A DNA stretch of 64,000 nt. Origin: RPQJ01 sp963732375. GTDB taxonomy: Bacteria; Pseudomonadota; Gammaproteobacteria; Steroidobacterales; Steroidobacteraceae. A model generated the notes under the pieces. The model saw only the letters and a program-made list of their open reading frames with translations. It ran no database searches and was not told where the DNA came from. A program made the translations under genes and the position numbers. This document shows positions 42,223-51,484 of the stretch, in pieces. The stretch is taken from the NCBI GenBank assembly GCA_963732375.1, contig CAVSZE010000014.1, positions 157,354 to 221,353 on the forward strand, in the 5' to 3' direction. Within the stretch, counting starts at the first letter, position 1, and the number at the start of each line of letters is the position of its first letter.

Positions 42223-42447
42223 GGCGGAGCTCCCCGGGGCAGGTGTCCCGGAGCATTCGGCCGGGTTCGTGCGTTAGACGCCGACCGCGATCCGAATCAA
42301 TCGCCGCTCCACGGCGAGAGATATTTCTCCATGTTTTTCAATCTATTAGGGACGAACACCGTCCACGGGCCCGCTCGATGGCCCGAATACGATTGATTTG
42401 CACCGAGCGCACCGTCTAACTGCGCACATACAGGAGCGTGCAGGCAA

Positions 42448-43059
42448 GTGACCGACGACCGCGAACTGGTGAGGCTGATGCTGGAGGGCAACGAGCGCGC
42501 CTTCAGCGAATTCTTTGCCACTTATTTCCCGCGCATCTATCGCTTCGCGCTGCCGCGGCTGAACCGCAACGAGGACACGGCCAAGGATGTCGTCCAGGCA
42601 ACCATGATCAAGGCGATCAGGAACATGGCCAGCTTCCGGGGCGAGTCGGCGATGTTCACCTGGTTGTGCCAGATCTGTCGCCGCGAAATCGCCGACCAGG
42701 TCCGGTCGCAGCGGCGCTATGCCGGCAAGGTCGTCCTTATCGAGGACAGCGAGGAGGTGCGGCTCGCGCTCGAATCCATCGAGGCGCCGGCTGCGGACGA
42801 TCCGCTGCGACGCTGCGACGGCGACGAACTGAAGCGGCTGGTGCACGCGGTGCTGGACCGCCTGCCCGGCCGGTACGGCGAAGCGCTGGAGTGGAAGTAC
42901 GTGGAAGGCAGGTCGGTCGAGGAGATCGGCGACCTGCTGGGAATAGGCCACACCGCCGCGCAGTCGCTGCTGGCGCGCGCGCGGGTGGCATTTCGGGATG
43001 GTCTCGAAGCGGTGTTCGGCGCCTCTGCCGCAGACGTGCTCGCGAGCCTCGAAGCCTAA
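42448..43059 (+). CDS. ECF RNA polymerase sigma factor of a Fec-type relay
   Basis: A 203-residue ECF sigma factor. Region 2 includes FFATYFPRIYRFALPRLNRN and DTAKDVVQATMIKAIRNM. Region 4 includes YVEGRSVEEIGDLLGIGHTA. The GTG start has AGG five bases upstream. The FecR gene starts 15 bases after its stop, and a TonB receptor with an STN domain follows. The 225 bases upstream contain a CGTCTAA (42413-42419) that resembles an ECF -10 element, but I find no convincing partner -35. Confidence 0.9.
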   Translation: MTDDRELVRLMLEGNERAFSEFFATYFPRIYRFALPRLNRNEDTAKDVVQATMIKAIRNMASFRGESAMFTWLCQICRREIADQVRSQRRYAGKVVLIEDSEEVRLALESIEAPAADDPLRRCDGDELKRLVHAVLDRLPGRYGEALEWKYVEGRSVEEIGDLLGIGHTAAQSLLARARVAFRDGLEAVFGASAADVLASLEA

Positions 43060-43073
43060 CGGTGGTTACGAAA

Positions 43074-44075
43074 ATGCATGACGAATCGACACCGGCCGGC
43101 CAGGACGACGGCGCCCTCGCTCGCCTGCTCTCGGTCACTGGCACGCGTGACCGGCCCTCGGACCGGGCTGTCGAGGAGGTCCGGGCCGCTGTCGAGGCCG
43201 AGTGGAAAAAATTGGTCGCTGCGCGCCGGCAACGGCGGCAGTACACGAACTGGGCCGCCGCCGCTGGCGTAGCGGTAGCCGCGGTTGCCCTCTGGATGGC
43301 GCGTCCGTCGTACCTGCCGGCGAGCGGGCCGGTCGCGTCGCTCGCGCGGGTGGTCGGCGACGTACAGATCGACGCCGGTGACGGCCGCTGGATTCCGATT
43401 GCCGCCGGAGGCGTCGTGACGGCCAATGCGGTAATCCGCACCGGAGGTGGCGGCCGCGCCGCAATCGGGATGAAAGACGGTGTTGTATTGAGACTCGATT
43501 CGGGCACGCAAGTAGCGTTCAACGACGCGCACGAAGCGAGCCTGTCCGATGGCGCCGTGTACGTCGACTCCGGATCGGACGCCGGCGCCCCGGCTGCGGA
43601 TTTCGTGCTCACGACCCCGATCGGCAGCGTGCGTCACCTGGGCACGCAGTACGAGGCACGCCTCGCCGACGGCGAGCTTCGGGTAAGTGTTCGCGAGGGG
43701 CGCGTAGACGTCGGCACGGCGCGAGGCCCCGTGCTGGGCGGCGCCGGCGAACTGCTTACGATCAGCGACACAGGCGCTACGCGCTCGCGGCTGGCTCCGA
43801 CGGCATCGCAGTGGAAGTGGGTGAACGAAGTCACGCCGCCTTTCAGCATAGAAGGGCGCTCGGTGGACGAGTTCCTCACCTGGGCGGGCCGCGAGACCGG
43901 TCGCAAGGTCGTGTACTCGTCGCCGACCGCGGAGAGCCAGGCCAGGAGCGTCACCCTGCGCGGCACGGTCGAGGGGCTGGCGCCGGACCTCGCCGTGAGC
44001 GCGGTGCTGGCCACCACCTCGCTGCGACCCGTCCTGGAGGACGAGCAGATCACGATCGACGCGGCTGCGCACTGA
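43074..44075 (+). CDS. FecR-family anti-sigma/signal transducer with C-terminal STN-like domain
   Basis: A 333-residue single-pass inner-membrane protein: about 60 cytoplasmic residues, a membrane helix (TNWAAAAGVAVAAVALWMA), then the periplasmic FecR domain. That domain has GGVVTANAVIRTGGGGRAAI, LRLDSGTQVAF and TPIGSVRHLGTQYEAR. The last 75 residues (from FSIEGRSVDEFLTWAGRE) resemble a secretin/TonB short N-terminal domain. It should relay receptor occupancy to the ECF sigma. The ATG at 43074 is preferred; a GTG at 43062 is possible. The TonB receptor gene follows. Confidence 0.85.
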   Translation: MHDESTPAGQDDGALARLLSVTGTRDRPSDRAVEEVRAAVEAEWKKLVAARRQRRQYTNWAAAAGVAVAAVALWMARPSYLPASGPVASLARVVGDVQIDAGDGRWIPIAAGGVVTANAVIRTGGGGRAAIGMKDGVVLRLDSGTQVAFNDAHEASLSDGAVYVDSGSDAGAPAADFVLTTPIGSVRHLGTQYEARLADGELRVSVREGRVDVGTARGPVLGGAGELLTISDTGATRSRLAPTASQWKWVNEVTPPFSIEGRSVDEFLTWAGRETGRKVVYSSPTAESQARSVTLRGTVEGLAPDLAVSAVLATTSLRPVLEDEQITIDAAAH

Positions 44076-44167
44076 ATCGAGGGCAACAGCAGTAGGCTGG
44101 CGAGGCGCGCTCGGCTACTATCCCGGTGGCTCGCGCAGGACGCGGGTTTTCGCGCCAACCGACGCCA

Positions 44168-46501
44168 GTGCCAATCGAGCCCAATTCAAGCACCCGCAGG
44201 ATCCTCACAAGGCTGCGCGCCACGCTGGCATGTGCGGGGGCGTTGTGGTCGGCGGTCGCCTCGGCCGGCCCGCCCTATGCAGGCCGCACGCTGGATGACG
44301 CGCTTCGCGACATCGGGCAGCAGGGGCTGCACCTCGTTTACAGCAGCGAGACCGTACCGCCTTCACTCAAGGTTACCCGCGAGCCGGTGGCCGGCACGGC
44401 GCACGAGGTGCTCGAGGAAATGCTGGCGCAACACGGACTCGAGGCCCGGCGGGTTGGAGCGAACTCGTACGCGGTGGTTCGGCAACAAGCCACGGCCGCG
44501 CGGGACACCGCCAGGACTGCGTCGGCCGAGCCTCCGTCGCTGGAGGAAATCGTGGTTGCGGCAAGCCGCTACTCGCTTTCGGCCGAACTTCCGGGCGCTC
44601 ACACGTTCCTGACCCAGGCCGAGATCCAGGGGATGCCGCGGCTCGCCGATGATTCGCTGAAGGCGGTACATCGCCTGCCCGGCGCCGCGAGCAACGGTGT
44701 CTCGGGACTCGCGTACATGCGCGGCGGCGTTGCAAACGAGACCCTGGTGTCGCTGGACGGATTTCCACTCTACGAGCCGTTTCACCTGAAGGTGCTGCTG
44801 AGTCCCAACAGCCTGCTGGACCCGTCGATCGTGGACAGCCTCGACGTGCACGCCGGCGGCTACACGGCGGAGTTCGGCGATCGCATGAGCGCGGTCATCG
44901 ATGCGAGGTCGGTCCACCCTGACGCCGAACAGCAGTATCAGCTTGGATTGAGCATGTTCAACGCGAGCATGTTTGCGTTCAATCGATTCGACGACGGCAA
45001 GGGACAATTGCTGCTCGCGGCTCGTCGCAGCAACCTTGACGAGATCGCAAACCTCGTCGACGCGTCGTATGGCAAGTTGCGCTACTCGGACGCCTTCGCG
45101 CGACTCGACTACGAGTTCACGCCCGACACTCGCGGCAGCCTGCACGTGCTGGCGTCGAGCGACAAGGCGGACGTCAGCAATGCGCTGGAAACCGAATCGG
45201 CGGATGCCACCTATCGAAACAGCTACGTCTGGGGGACGGTGGAACACGACTTTTCCAGCGCATTCACCGCAAGCGCCATCGGTTCGTATACCTACGTCAG
45301 GTCGACACGCCACGGCGAGGTGGACGAGGAAGGCGTGCGCACCGGCCTCGCCGACGACCGCCGTCACTACGACGTGCTCGGGCTCAAGCTGGATGCGACC
45401 TGGCGCACTGACCGATGGCTGACCCGCTTCGGGGCCGAACTGCGCTCGCTGGACGCAAGCTATGACTATTCGAGCATCGTGCACTTCGAGCCCGGCTACC
45501 CGTTTCCGGACAGCGGCGGGATCACCCGCTCGAACGACCTCTCGCCGACACCGTCGGGAAAACATTACGCGCTCTACGCAACGACCCGCGTGCGCGTCGC
45601 CGACCCGCTGGTTGCCGAGTTCGGCCTGCGCTGGGATGACGAGACCTACACACCGGAAGGAAACGACCAGCTCGGTCCGCGGGTGAACCTGTTGTACCAG
45701 GTCGCACCCGCGACGCTGCTGCGGGCCAGCTGGGGCATGTACCAGCAATCGCAGGGAATCAACGAACTGCAGGTCGAGGATGGCGTCGACCGATTCTTCC
45801 GGCCACAGCGCGCTACCCACGAGATCCTCGGGCTGGAGCAGGGACTTCCACAGGGTTTCAACCTGCGGCTCGAGGGCTACATCAAGGACTACGACAAGCC
45901 GGCGCTTCGCTTCGAGAGCCTGTACGACCCGACGTCGCTGGTGCCGGAACTGCGCTGGGACCGAGTGGCCATCTGGCCCGGCTCTTCACGCTCCAAGGGC
46001 GTCGAGCTGCTCCTTACACGCAGGAGCGACTCGCCCTGGAATGGTTGGTTTAACTACGCATGGTCGCGCGTCTACGACCGCAGCAACGGCAAGGACACGC
46101 TGCGCAGCTGGGACCAGACCAACAACCTGGGCGGTGGCGTCACGTGGTCCGACGGCGGCTGGCAAGCAACGCTGGCGGCCACCTATCACACCGGCTGGCC
46201 GACGACACCGGTCAGGTTCGTCGGCACGGTCCCGGGGGAGCAAACGGTATCGATCGGGCCGCGCAACGCCTCCAGGCTCAACTCCTACGCCTCGGTGGAC
46301 GCACGCGTGAGCCGCGATTTCGTGCTGCCACGCGGGACATTGAACGTCTTCGCGGAGGTAACGAACGTCCTGGACCGCCAGAACCACTGCTGCACGGATT
46401 TCAGCTACGAGACCGAGGACGACGGCACAGCCGTGCTGGAGCACGTATACCGCAACTGGCTGCCCCTGATTCCCAACGTCGGCGTGCTCTGGAAATTCTG
46501 A
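44168..46501 (+). CDS. TonB-dependent receptor/transducer with N-terminal STN domain
   Basis: A 777-residue outer-membrane receptor. After a signal peptide (about 33 residues from the GTG at 44168) comes an STN signalling domain (AGRTLDDALRDIGQQGLHLVY to about residue 105). A TonB-box-like EEIVVAASRY, a plug domain (YMRGGVANETLVSLDGFPL) and a barrel ending in VGVLWKF follow. Together with the upstream sigma and FecR genes it forms a cell-surface signalling system of the FecARI type. An earlier GTG at 44126 is possible but adds an uncharacteristic leader. The ligand cannot be deduced; the plug lacks obvious siderophore-biosynthesis neighbours. Confidence 0.9.
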   Translation: MPIEPNSSTRRILTRLRATLACAGALWSAVASAGPPYAGRTLDDALRDIGQQGLHLVYSSETVPPSLKVTREPVAGTAHEVLEEMLAQHGLEARRVGANSYAVVRQQATAARDTARTASAEPPSLEEIVVAASRYSLSAELPGAHTFLTQAEIQGMPRLADDSLKAVHRLPGAASNGVSGLAYMRGGVANETLVSLDGFPLYEPFHLKVLLSPNSLLDPSIVDSLDVHAGGYTAEFGDRMSAVIDARSVHPDAEQQYQLGLSMFNASMFAFNRFDDGKGQLLLAARRSNLDEIANLVDASYGKLRYSDAFARLDYEFTPDTRGSLHVLASSDKADVSNALETESADATYRNSYVWGTVEHDFSSAFTASAIGSYTYVRSTRHGEVDEEGVRTGLADDRRHYDVLGLKLDATWRTDRWLTRFGAELRSLDASYDYSSIVHFEPGYPFPDSGGITRSNDLSPTPSGKHYALYATTRVRVADPLVAEFGLRWDDETYTPEGNDQLGPRVNLLYQVAPATLLRASWGMYQQSQGINELQVEDGVDRFFRPQRATHEILGLEQGLPQGFNLRLEGYIKDYDKPALRFESLYDPTSLVPELRWDRVAIWPGSSRSKGVELLLTRRSDSPWNGWFNYAWSRVYDRSNGKDTLRSWDQTNNLGGGVTWSDGGWQATLAATYHTGWPTTPVRFVGTVPGEQTVSIGPRNASRLNSYASVDARVSRDFVLPRGTLNVFAEVTNVLDRQNHCCTDFSYETEDDGTAVLEHVYRNWLPLIPNVGVLWKF

Positions 46502-46529
46502 AGCCCCGCGCCGGGATCAGTCCCGCAGA

Positions 46530-47411
46530 CTAGCCCACGCCGTGCCTGCGGAACCACTCCAGGCAGCGGCGCCAACCGTCCTTTGCGGCCTCGGCGTTGT
46601 AGCTCGGGCGGTAGTCGGCGTTGAAACCATGGCCGGCGTCCGGATACACGATGATCTCGGACGGGTTCTTTGCCGCCGCGAGCGCCGCGCGCATCTTCTC
46701 GACGTCCGTAAGCGGGATACCCTGGTCCTGGCCGCCGTACAGGCCGAGCACCGGCGCCTTGAGATCCGCCACGATGTCGAGCGGGTACTTCGGCTGCAGC
46801 GGATTGGCCTCGCCTGACAACCGGCCGTACCAGGCGACGCCGGCCCGTAGCGTAGCGCTGTGCGCCGAATACAGCCAGACGATGCGCCCGCCCCAGCAGA
46901 AGCCGGTGACGCCGACGCGCGCGGTGTCTCCCGAGCCCGACTTGCCGGCCCAGGCCAGCGTTGCGTCGAGATCCGACATCACCTGGGAATCGGGAACCTT
47001 CGACACGACTTCGCCGTAGAGCTGCTTCCAGTCGGTGTACTTCGAGGCATCGCCCTGCCGCGCGTAGAGCTCAGGTGCGATGGCGAGGTAACCCTCCTTC
47101 GCGAAGCGACGGCAGACGTCCTTGATGTGCTCGTGCACGCCGAATATTTCCTGCACGACCAGCACGATCGGAAACTTCCCGTCCTTTGCCGGCATCGCCC
47201 GGTAGGCGGGAATCTCGCCGTCCGCCACCGGGATCTTCACCTCGCCCGCCGTGAGACCTTCGGCGCCAGTCGTGATCACGGTATCCGCGCTGACCGGGCT
47301 CGCCGCTGCCGCGAACCCCACGGCCAGCGAGGTCACGATCACCTCGCGCCGCGTAAGCGTTGTCTTGCCGAGCAACGAGTCGAGTTCGGGGCCTGTCCAC
47401 TTGTCGTGCAT
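46530..47411 (-). CDS. Dienelactone hydrolase-family protein, Tat-exported
   Basis: A 293-residue alpha/beta hydrolase. A twin-arginine signal is visible (LTRREVIVTSLAVGFAAAASP). The Cys nucleophile is in TGFCWGGRIVW, the acid in YGGQDQGIP and the His in PDAGHGFNADYR, the Cys-Asp-His triad of dienelactone hydrolases. Classical enzymes open dienelactones in chloroaromatic degradation in the cytoplasm; a Tat-exported member has another, unknown, periplasmic substrate. AAGGGA stands eight bases before the ATG at 47411. It follows the thioesterase gene on the same strand. Confidence 0.87.
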   Translation of the reverse strand: MHDKWTGPELDSLLGKTTLTRREVIVTSLAVGFAAAASPVSADTVITTGAEGLTAGEVKIPVADGEIPAYRAMPAKDGKFPIVLVVQEIFGVHEHIKDVCRRFAKEGYLAIAPELYARQGDASKYTDWKQLYGEVVSKVPDSQVMSDLDATLAWAGKSGSGDTARVGVTGFCWGGRIVWLYSAHSATLRAGVAWYGRLSGEANPLQPKYPLDIVADLKAPVLGLYGGQDQGIPLTDVEKMRAALAAAKNPSEIIVYPDAGHGFNADYRPSYNAEAAKDGWRRCLEWFRRHGVG

Positions 47412-47448
47412 GATGATTTCCCTTTTTAGTTTGGCTTTCGCATGTGTG

Positions 47449-47931
47449 TCAGCGCGGCTCGACGCCCGGCTGGAAAGGTTCTGTCTCGGCCGCGACCGCC
47501 GCCGCAACGTCGGGCGCCACCGTGTACCGGGTGAATTCCTCCGGCATGCGCTTTGCCCGGCCAGTGACGAGGTCGATACACACGTAGTGGATCAGCGCCC
47601 TCACCAGCGTCTGCCCGTCGGATGCGCGGCGCATCTGGAATCGCCGCTCGATACGCAGCTTGCTGTCGTTCCGTACCGGCCATGTCGCGACCTGGATCCG
47701 GTCTCCCTCGTAGGCGGCACCCAGGTAGTGCACCTGGGTGCGCCACACGGCCATGCCGCGATTGAGCGACCGGCAAAGCTCCGGCGGGATGCCCCGTTCG
47801 GTCGAGTGCGCCCAGGCGCAGTCGTCCATCCAGGCGATGTAGACCACGTTGTTGACGTGGCCGTAGCCGTCGATCTCGGCATGATGCGCGACCCGCTCGT
47901 GGATGAAGGGCGATGGCAGGTCCCAGGACAC
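47449..47931 (-). CDS. Acyl-CoA thioesterase (4HBT hotdog family)
   Basis: A 160-residue single-hotdog thioesterase. The family's catalytic turn is visible as AEIDGYGHVNNVVYIAWMDD near residue 20. RRFQMRRASDGQTLVRALIHYVCID forms the long central strand region. It should hydrolyse acyl- or aroyl-CoA in the cytoplasm. The GTG at 47931 has AGGAG seven bases upstream, and the longer frame to 48042 lies inside the preceding gene. It starts ten bases after the PlsC-type stop, so the two are co-transcribed. Confidence 0.85.
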   Translation of the reverse strand: MSWDLPSPFIHERVAHHAEIDGYGHVNNVVYIAWMDDCAWAHSTERGIPPELCRSLNRGMAVWRTQVHYLGAAYEGDRIQVATWPVRNDSKLRIERRFQMRRASDGQTLVRALIHYVCIDLVTGRAKRMPEEFTRYTVAPDVAAAVAAETEPFQPGVEPR

Positions 47932-47941
47932 CTGGTTCTCC

Positions 47942-48799
47942 TCAGGACAGCAGCCGGTCGAGCAACTGGTCCTTCTCGGCCCAGATACCAGCCAACCATT
48001 CCTTGAAGCGGTTGCGGAATGCCAGGTCACCGGCAAAGTCACCCGAAGACATCCAGTCGTCGATCGGCCGCTTGCGGATATCCACGATCACCGTGCCCAC
48101 CCTGCCACAGCAGAGGTCCCACAGGCTCGGCGCGGTGCCTCGATAGGCAATCGTCACGTCGAGCATCGCGTGCAGCATGCCGCCCATTGCGGACAGCACG
48201 AACGCCGTGCCGCCCCGGCGTGGCGGCAGCAGGTGCCGGTACGGCGACTTGAACGCCGCGTGCTTGTGCTCCGTGTAGCGCGTGCCCTCGACGAAATTCA
48301 TCACCGAGGTAGGGATCAGCCGGAATTTCTCGCAGGCCCGTCGCGTGACCTCGAGGTCCTCGCCGCGCTTTTCCGGGTGCTTGGCGAGATAAGCGGGCGA
48401 ATGTCGGCGCATGAACGGGAAATCGAGCGCCCACCAGGCCAGCCCCAGGAACGGCACCCAGATCAATTCCTGCTTCAGGAAGAATTTAAGGAATGGAATC
48501 CGGCGGTTGAACACGGCCTGCAGCACCAGGATGTCGACCCAGGTCTGGTGGTTGGAGACCACGAGGTACCATTCGTGCGTCGACAGGCCCTCAAGCCCTC
48601 GCACATCGAGCGGCAGCGACCCCATGACCCGGAAGATGGCGTTGTTGGTTCCGATCCAGCCCTCGGCCAGGGCCGTCATCGCGCGGCTCGCAGGGCGTCG
48701 CCAGGCCTGCAGCGGCACGATCAGCTTCAGCAACGCCACGACCAGCAGCACGGTGCACCAGGCGATGACGTTGAGCGTCATCAGCGAGATCGTGATCAC
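47942..48799 (-). CDS. 1-acyl-sn-glycerol-3-phosphate acyltransferase-like protein (YihG/PlsC family)
   Basis: A membrane-bound acyltransferase of about 285 residues. A hydrophobic N-terminal segment precedes the HX4D motif (His84-Asp89 in SNHQTWVDI) and the later FVEGTRYTEHK block, the phosphate-binding EGTR motif of PlsC. The extended form with FMRRHSPAYLAKHPEKRGEDL matches YihG-type enzymes, which tune phosphatidic-acid acyl composition. The start is uncertain: GTG 48799, ATG 48781 or GTG 48832 are all in frame; none has an ideally spaced Shine-Dalgarno. A thioesterase follows in the same operon. Confidence 0.83.
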   Translation of the reverse strand: MITISLMTLNVIAWCTVLLVVALLKLIVPLQAWRRPASRAMTALAEGWIGTNNAIFRVMGSLPLDVRGLEGLSTHEWYLVVSNHQTWVDILVLQAVFNRRIPFLKFFLKQELIWVPFLGLAWWALDFPFMRRHSPAYLAKHPEKRGEDLEVTRRACEKFRLIPTSVMNFVEGTRYTEHKHAAFKSPYRHLLPPRRGGTAFVLSAMGGMLHAMLDVTIAYRGTAPSLWDLCCGRVGTVIVDIRKRPIDDWMSSGDFAGDLAFRNRFKEWLAGIWAEKDQLLDRLLS

Positions 48800-48907
48800 A
48801 CCCCTTAGGGTCGAACCGCTGCGGTGCTGCACCGGGTAACATCCACTGGCCGGGGATGTCGATTATGCCCTGCCCGGCCAACGGAACCACAGCCCACGGA
48901 GCGCACG

Positions 48908-49588
48908 ATGACCATTGCATTGAATACCCACGAAGCGCGGGTCATCGGCTGCCTGATCGAGAAGCAGGTCGCCACGCCAGACCAATACCCACTGTCGCTG
49001 AACGCGCTCACCAACGCCTGCAACCAGAAGAGCAACCGAGACCCCGTGCTGCGCCTCGACGAGCGGGAGGTCCAGGCCACCGTGGACTGGCTGATACGCC
49101 GCCAGCTGGTGATGGAGAAATCCGGCTTCGGCAGCCGCGTGCCGAAGTTCCAGCATCTTTTCTGCAATACGCAGTTCGGCTCGCTGCGCTTCTCGCCGCG
49201 CGGCACGGCCATCGTCTGCGAGCTGCTGCTGCGCGGGCCGCAGACGCCTGGCGAGCTGCGCACCCATGCCGCGCGGCTCGCGCCGTTCGGTGAAGTGAGC
49301 GAGGTGGAGGCCGAACTCGAGGAGTTGATGACACGACCCGACGGGCCGTTCGTCGCGAAACTGCAGCGGGAACCCGGCCGCCGGGAGTCGCGCTACATGC
49401 ACCTGTTCGGTGGCGAGTCGGCGGAGATCATGGCCGACGAGCAGGCCCTCGACGAGCCCGCCGCGGAACCCGCCTCCGCGGTCGCGCGGCCGGTGGAGCG
49501 CATCACCGCGCTGGAGGCCGCAGTATCCGAACTGCGCGCCGAGATCGAGGCGCTCAAAGCGCGACTCGACGCAGGGCGACAAGGCTAG
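48908..49588 (+). CDS. yceH: YceH-family protein (DUF480)
   Basis: A 226-residue protein of two winged-helix domains. The family block EARVIGCLIEKQVATPDQYPLSLNALTNACNQKSNRDPV is present near the N-terminus, followed by TVDWLIRRQLVMEKSGFGSRVPKF. The C-terminal part after residue 175 is an acidic linker and a short coiled coil (ERITALEAAVSELRAEIEAL). Its function is unknown although it is widespread in Proteobacteria; the fold suggests nucleic-acid binding. GGAG seven bases before the ATG at 48908 fixes the start. Confidence 0.9.
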   Translation: MTIALNTHEARVIGCLIEKQVATPDQYPLSLNALTNACNQKSNRDPVLRLDEREVQATVDWLIRRQLVMEKSGFGSRVPKFQHLFCNTQFGSLRFSPRGTAIVCELLLRGPQTPGELRTHAARLAPFGEVSEVEAELEELMTRPDGPFVAKLQREPGRRESRYMHLFGGESAEIMADEQALDEPAAEPASAVARPVERITALEAAVSELRAEIEALKARLDAGRQG

Positions 49589-49599
49589 AATTCCGGCGC

Positions 49600-50097
49600 A
49601 TGAGCAAGCCTCGGTCCCTGGCGCCGGTGCTGGACGAGGATCACGCGTCCTTCATCCAGGGAGGCGTGTCGGTAGTGGTCGCGACGCGCGATGCGGCGCT
49701 TGTGCCGCACGTGGTGCGCGGTTGCGGCTGCCGCGTTTCGCGTGACCGCCGGCGCATCACGGTGCTGGTCGAACCTGCCAGGGTCGGAACCGTGCTGGAA
49801 GACGTCGCCGCAAACGGCCTGGTCGCGGTCGTCTTCAGCCAGCCGAGTACGCACCGCACGATCCAGATCAAGGGCACGGATGCGAGGCTGATGCGGGTGA
49901 CCGCCGCGGACCGGGCGGTCTCGGCGCGGCACCTCGAGGCCTGGATTGCTGAACTCACCCGGATCGGATACCGGCAGGATTTTGCGCGGGTCGTACGCGG
50001 CCATGCCGGCCGGGGCCTTGCCGCCATCACGTTCACACCGACATCCGCATTCCAGCAGACCCCGGGGCCGGGCGCCGGCGAGCGGCTCAACCGCTGA
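49600..50097 (+). CDS. Pyridoxamine 5'-phosphate oxidase-like FMN-binding protein
   Basis: A 165-residue split-barrel protein of the PPOX-like family. DEDHASFIQGGVSVVVATRD opens the barrel and VLEDVAANGLVAVVFSQPST resembles the flavin/cofactor-contact strand. It is too short and lacks the classical PdxH C-terminus, so it is not the vitamin B6 enzyme. Its stop overlaps by one base (TGATG) the start of a PPOX-GAF protein, so the two are co-translated and probably work together. Confidence 0.72.
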   Translation: MSKPRSLAPVLDEDHASFIQGGVSVVVATRDAALVPHVVRGCGCRVSRDRRRITVLVEPARVGTVLEDVAANGLVAVVFSQPSTHRTIQIKGTDARLMRVTAADRAVSARHLEAWIAELTRIGYRQDFARVVRGHAGRGLAAITFTPTSAFQQTPGPGAGERLNR

Positions 50098-51446
50098 TGA
50101 CGACGCCATCGCTGCAATCGATCCGCCCTGCCCTGGACGGCGCCGTACCGGCCGTGATTGCGACCTGCGCGCTGGACGGCACACCGAACGTCTCCTACAT
50201 CTCCGAGGTGCACTACGTCGATCGCGAGCACGTCGCGCTTTCGTTCCAGTTCTTCAGCAAGACACGACAGAACGTGCTCGAGAATGCGCGCGCGACGGTG
50301 ATCGTGATCCATCCCGAGACCGGCGCGCAGTACCGGCTCGCCGTACGCTACCTGCGCACCGAAGAGTCAGGGCCGCTGTTCGAGTGCATGAAGGCAAAGC
50401 TCTCCGGAATCGCGTCGCACTCCGGGATGACCGGCGTCTTCAAGCTGCGCGGCGCCGACGTGTACCGCGTCGAATCGATTGCCGCGGTATACGACACGCC
50501 GCTGCTGCCGACTGCAGCCCCGGCCAATTACCTCGCGGCGCTGCGCGCGGCCGTCACGCGAATGGCGGGCGCGCCCGACCTTGCGGCCTTGTTCGACTGC
50601 CTGCTGGACTGCCTGCGCGACGAGTTCGGCATCGAGCACGCGATGGTGCTGATGAATGATCCTGCCGGCGACAGGCTGTACGCGGTCGCGAGTCGCGGCT
50701 ATCCGCAGTCGGGAGTGGGAGCGGAGATCCGTCCTGGCGAAGGCGTGATTGGCGTTGCGGCGAGCACCCGCACGCCGATACGAATTTCGCATGCGACGTC
50801 CGAATTCGGGTATGGACGCGCGGCGCGGGAACTTTCGGCCAGCCGGGGAGTGACCGCCGGAATCGTGGACGAGATCGCGGTGCCGGGGTTACCCGAATCG
50901 CAAAGCCAGCTCGCGATCCCCATGCTGGCGGGCGGGCAGCTGGTCGGCGTGGTGTTCGCCGAAAGCCCGGCGACCGGGTTCTTCGGCTACGAGGAAGAAG
51001 ACGCGCTGTGCGTGCTGGCAAGCGTGGTCGCGAACTCCACGGACCTTTACGACCCCGAGCCGGGCGACGAACAGCCCCGCACAGGGCAGTTGCCGGCCAC
51101 CCCGGCCGGGTCTCCGGTACGAATCCGTCACTACGCGGAGAACCAAAGCATCTTCGTCGATGATGAATACCTCATCAAGGGCGTCGCGGGAGCAATCCTA
51201 TGGCGGCTGGTACGCGGCTATGTCGATGAGCAGCGCACTGACTACTCGAACCGCGAACTGCGGCTCGACCCGTCGATTCGACTTCCGGAGGTCAGCGAAA
51301 ATCTTGAGGCACGCCTGATACTGCTGCAGCGACGGCTCGAAGAGCGCTGCCCGGCGCTGCGCATCGAGAAGACCGGCCGCGGGCGATTCCGACTCAATGT
51401 ATCCCGGCCATTGTCATTGACTGAAATCCGGCCCGGCGCCTCGTAG
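50097..51446 (+). CDS. PPOX-GAF protein with C-terminal winged-helix-like domain
   Basis: A 449-residue three-part protein. Residues 1-140 form a PPOX-like split barrel (VIATCALDGTPNVSYISEVH). Residues 160-315 form a GAF domain (LLDCLRDEFGIEHAMVLMND through IPMLAGGQLVGVVFAES). Residues 340-449 look like a winged helix, with a basic, GRGRF-containing end. I do not know a named family for this combination. It could be a one-component redox- or ligand-responsive regulator. It starts inside the stop of a second PPOX-like gene. The DNA-binding suggestion is inference. Confidence 0.65.
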   Translation: MTTPSLQSIRPALDGAVPAVIATCALDGTPNVSYISEVHYVDREHVALSFQFFSKTRQNVLENARATVIVIHPETGAQYRLAVRYLRTEESGPLFECMKAKLSGIASHSGMTGVFKLRGADVYRVESIAAVYDTPLLPTAAPANYLAALRAAVTRMAGAPDLAALFDCLLDCLRDEFGIEHAMVLMNDPAGDRLYAVASRGYPQSGVGAEIRPGEGVIGVAASTRTPIRISHATSEFGYGRAARELSASRGVTAGIVDEIAVPGLPESQSQLAIPMLAGGQLVGVVFAESPATGFFGYEEEDALCVLASVVANSTDLYDPEPGDEQPRTGQLPATPAGSPVRIRHYAENQSIFVDDEYLIKGVAGAILWRLVRGYVDEQRTDYSNRELRLDPSIRLPEVSENLEARLILLQRRLEERCPALRIEKTGRGRFRLNVSRPLSLTEIRPGAS

Positions 51447-51484
51447 CGCACCGGGCCGGACCTGCAGGCTGCACGCGCCACGCC

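Noticed and set aside
42413..42419. CGTCTAA as ECF -10 element before the sigma gene at 42448
   Set aside because: No AAC-type -35 lies about 16 bases upstream.
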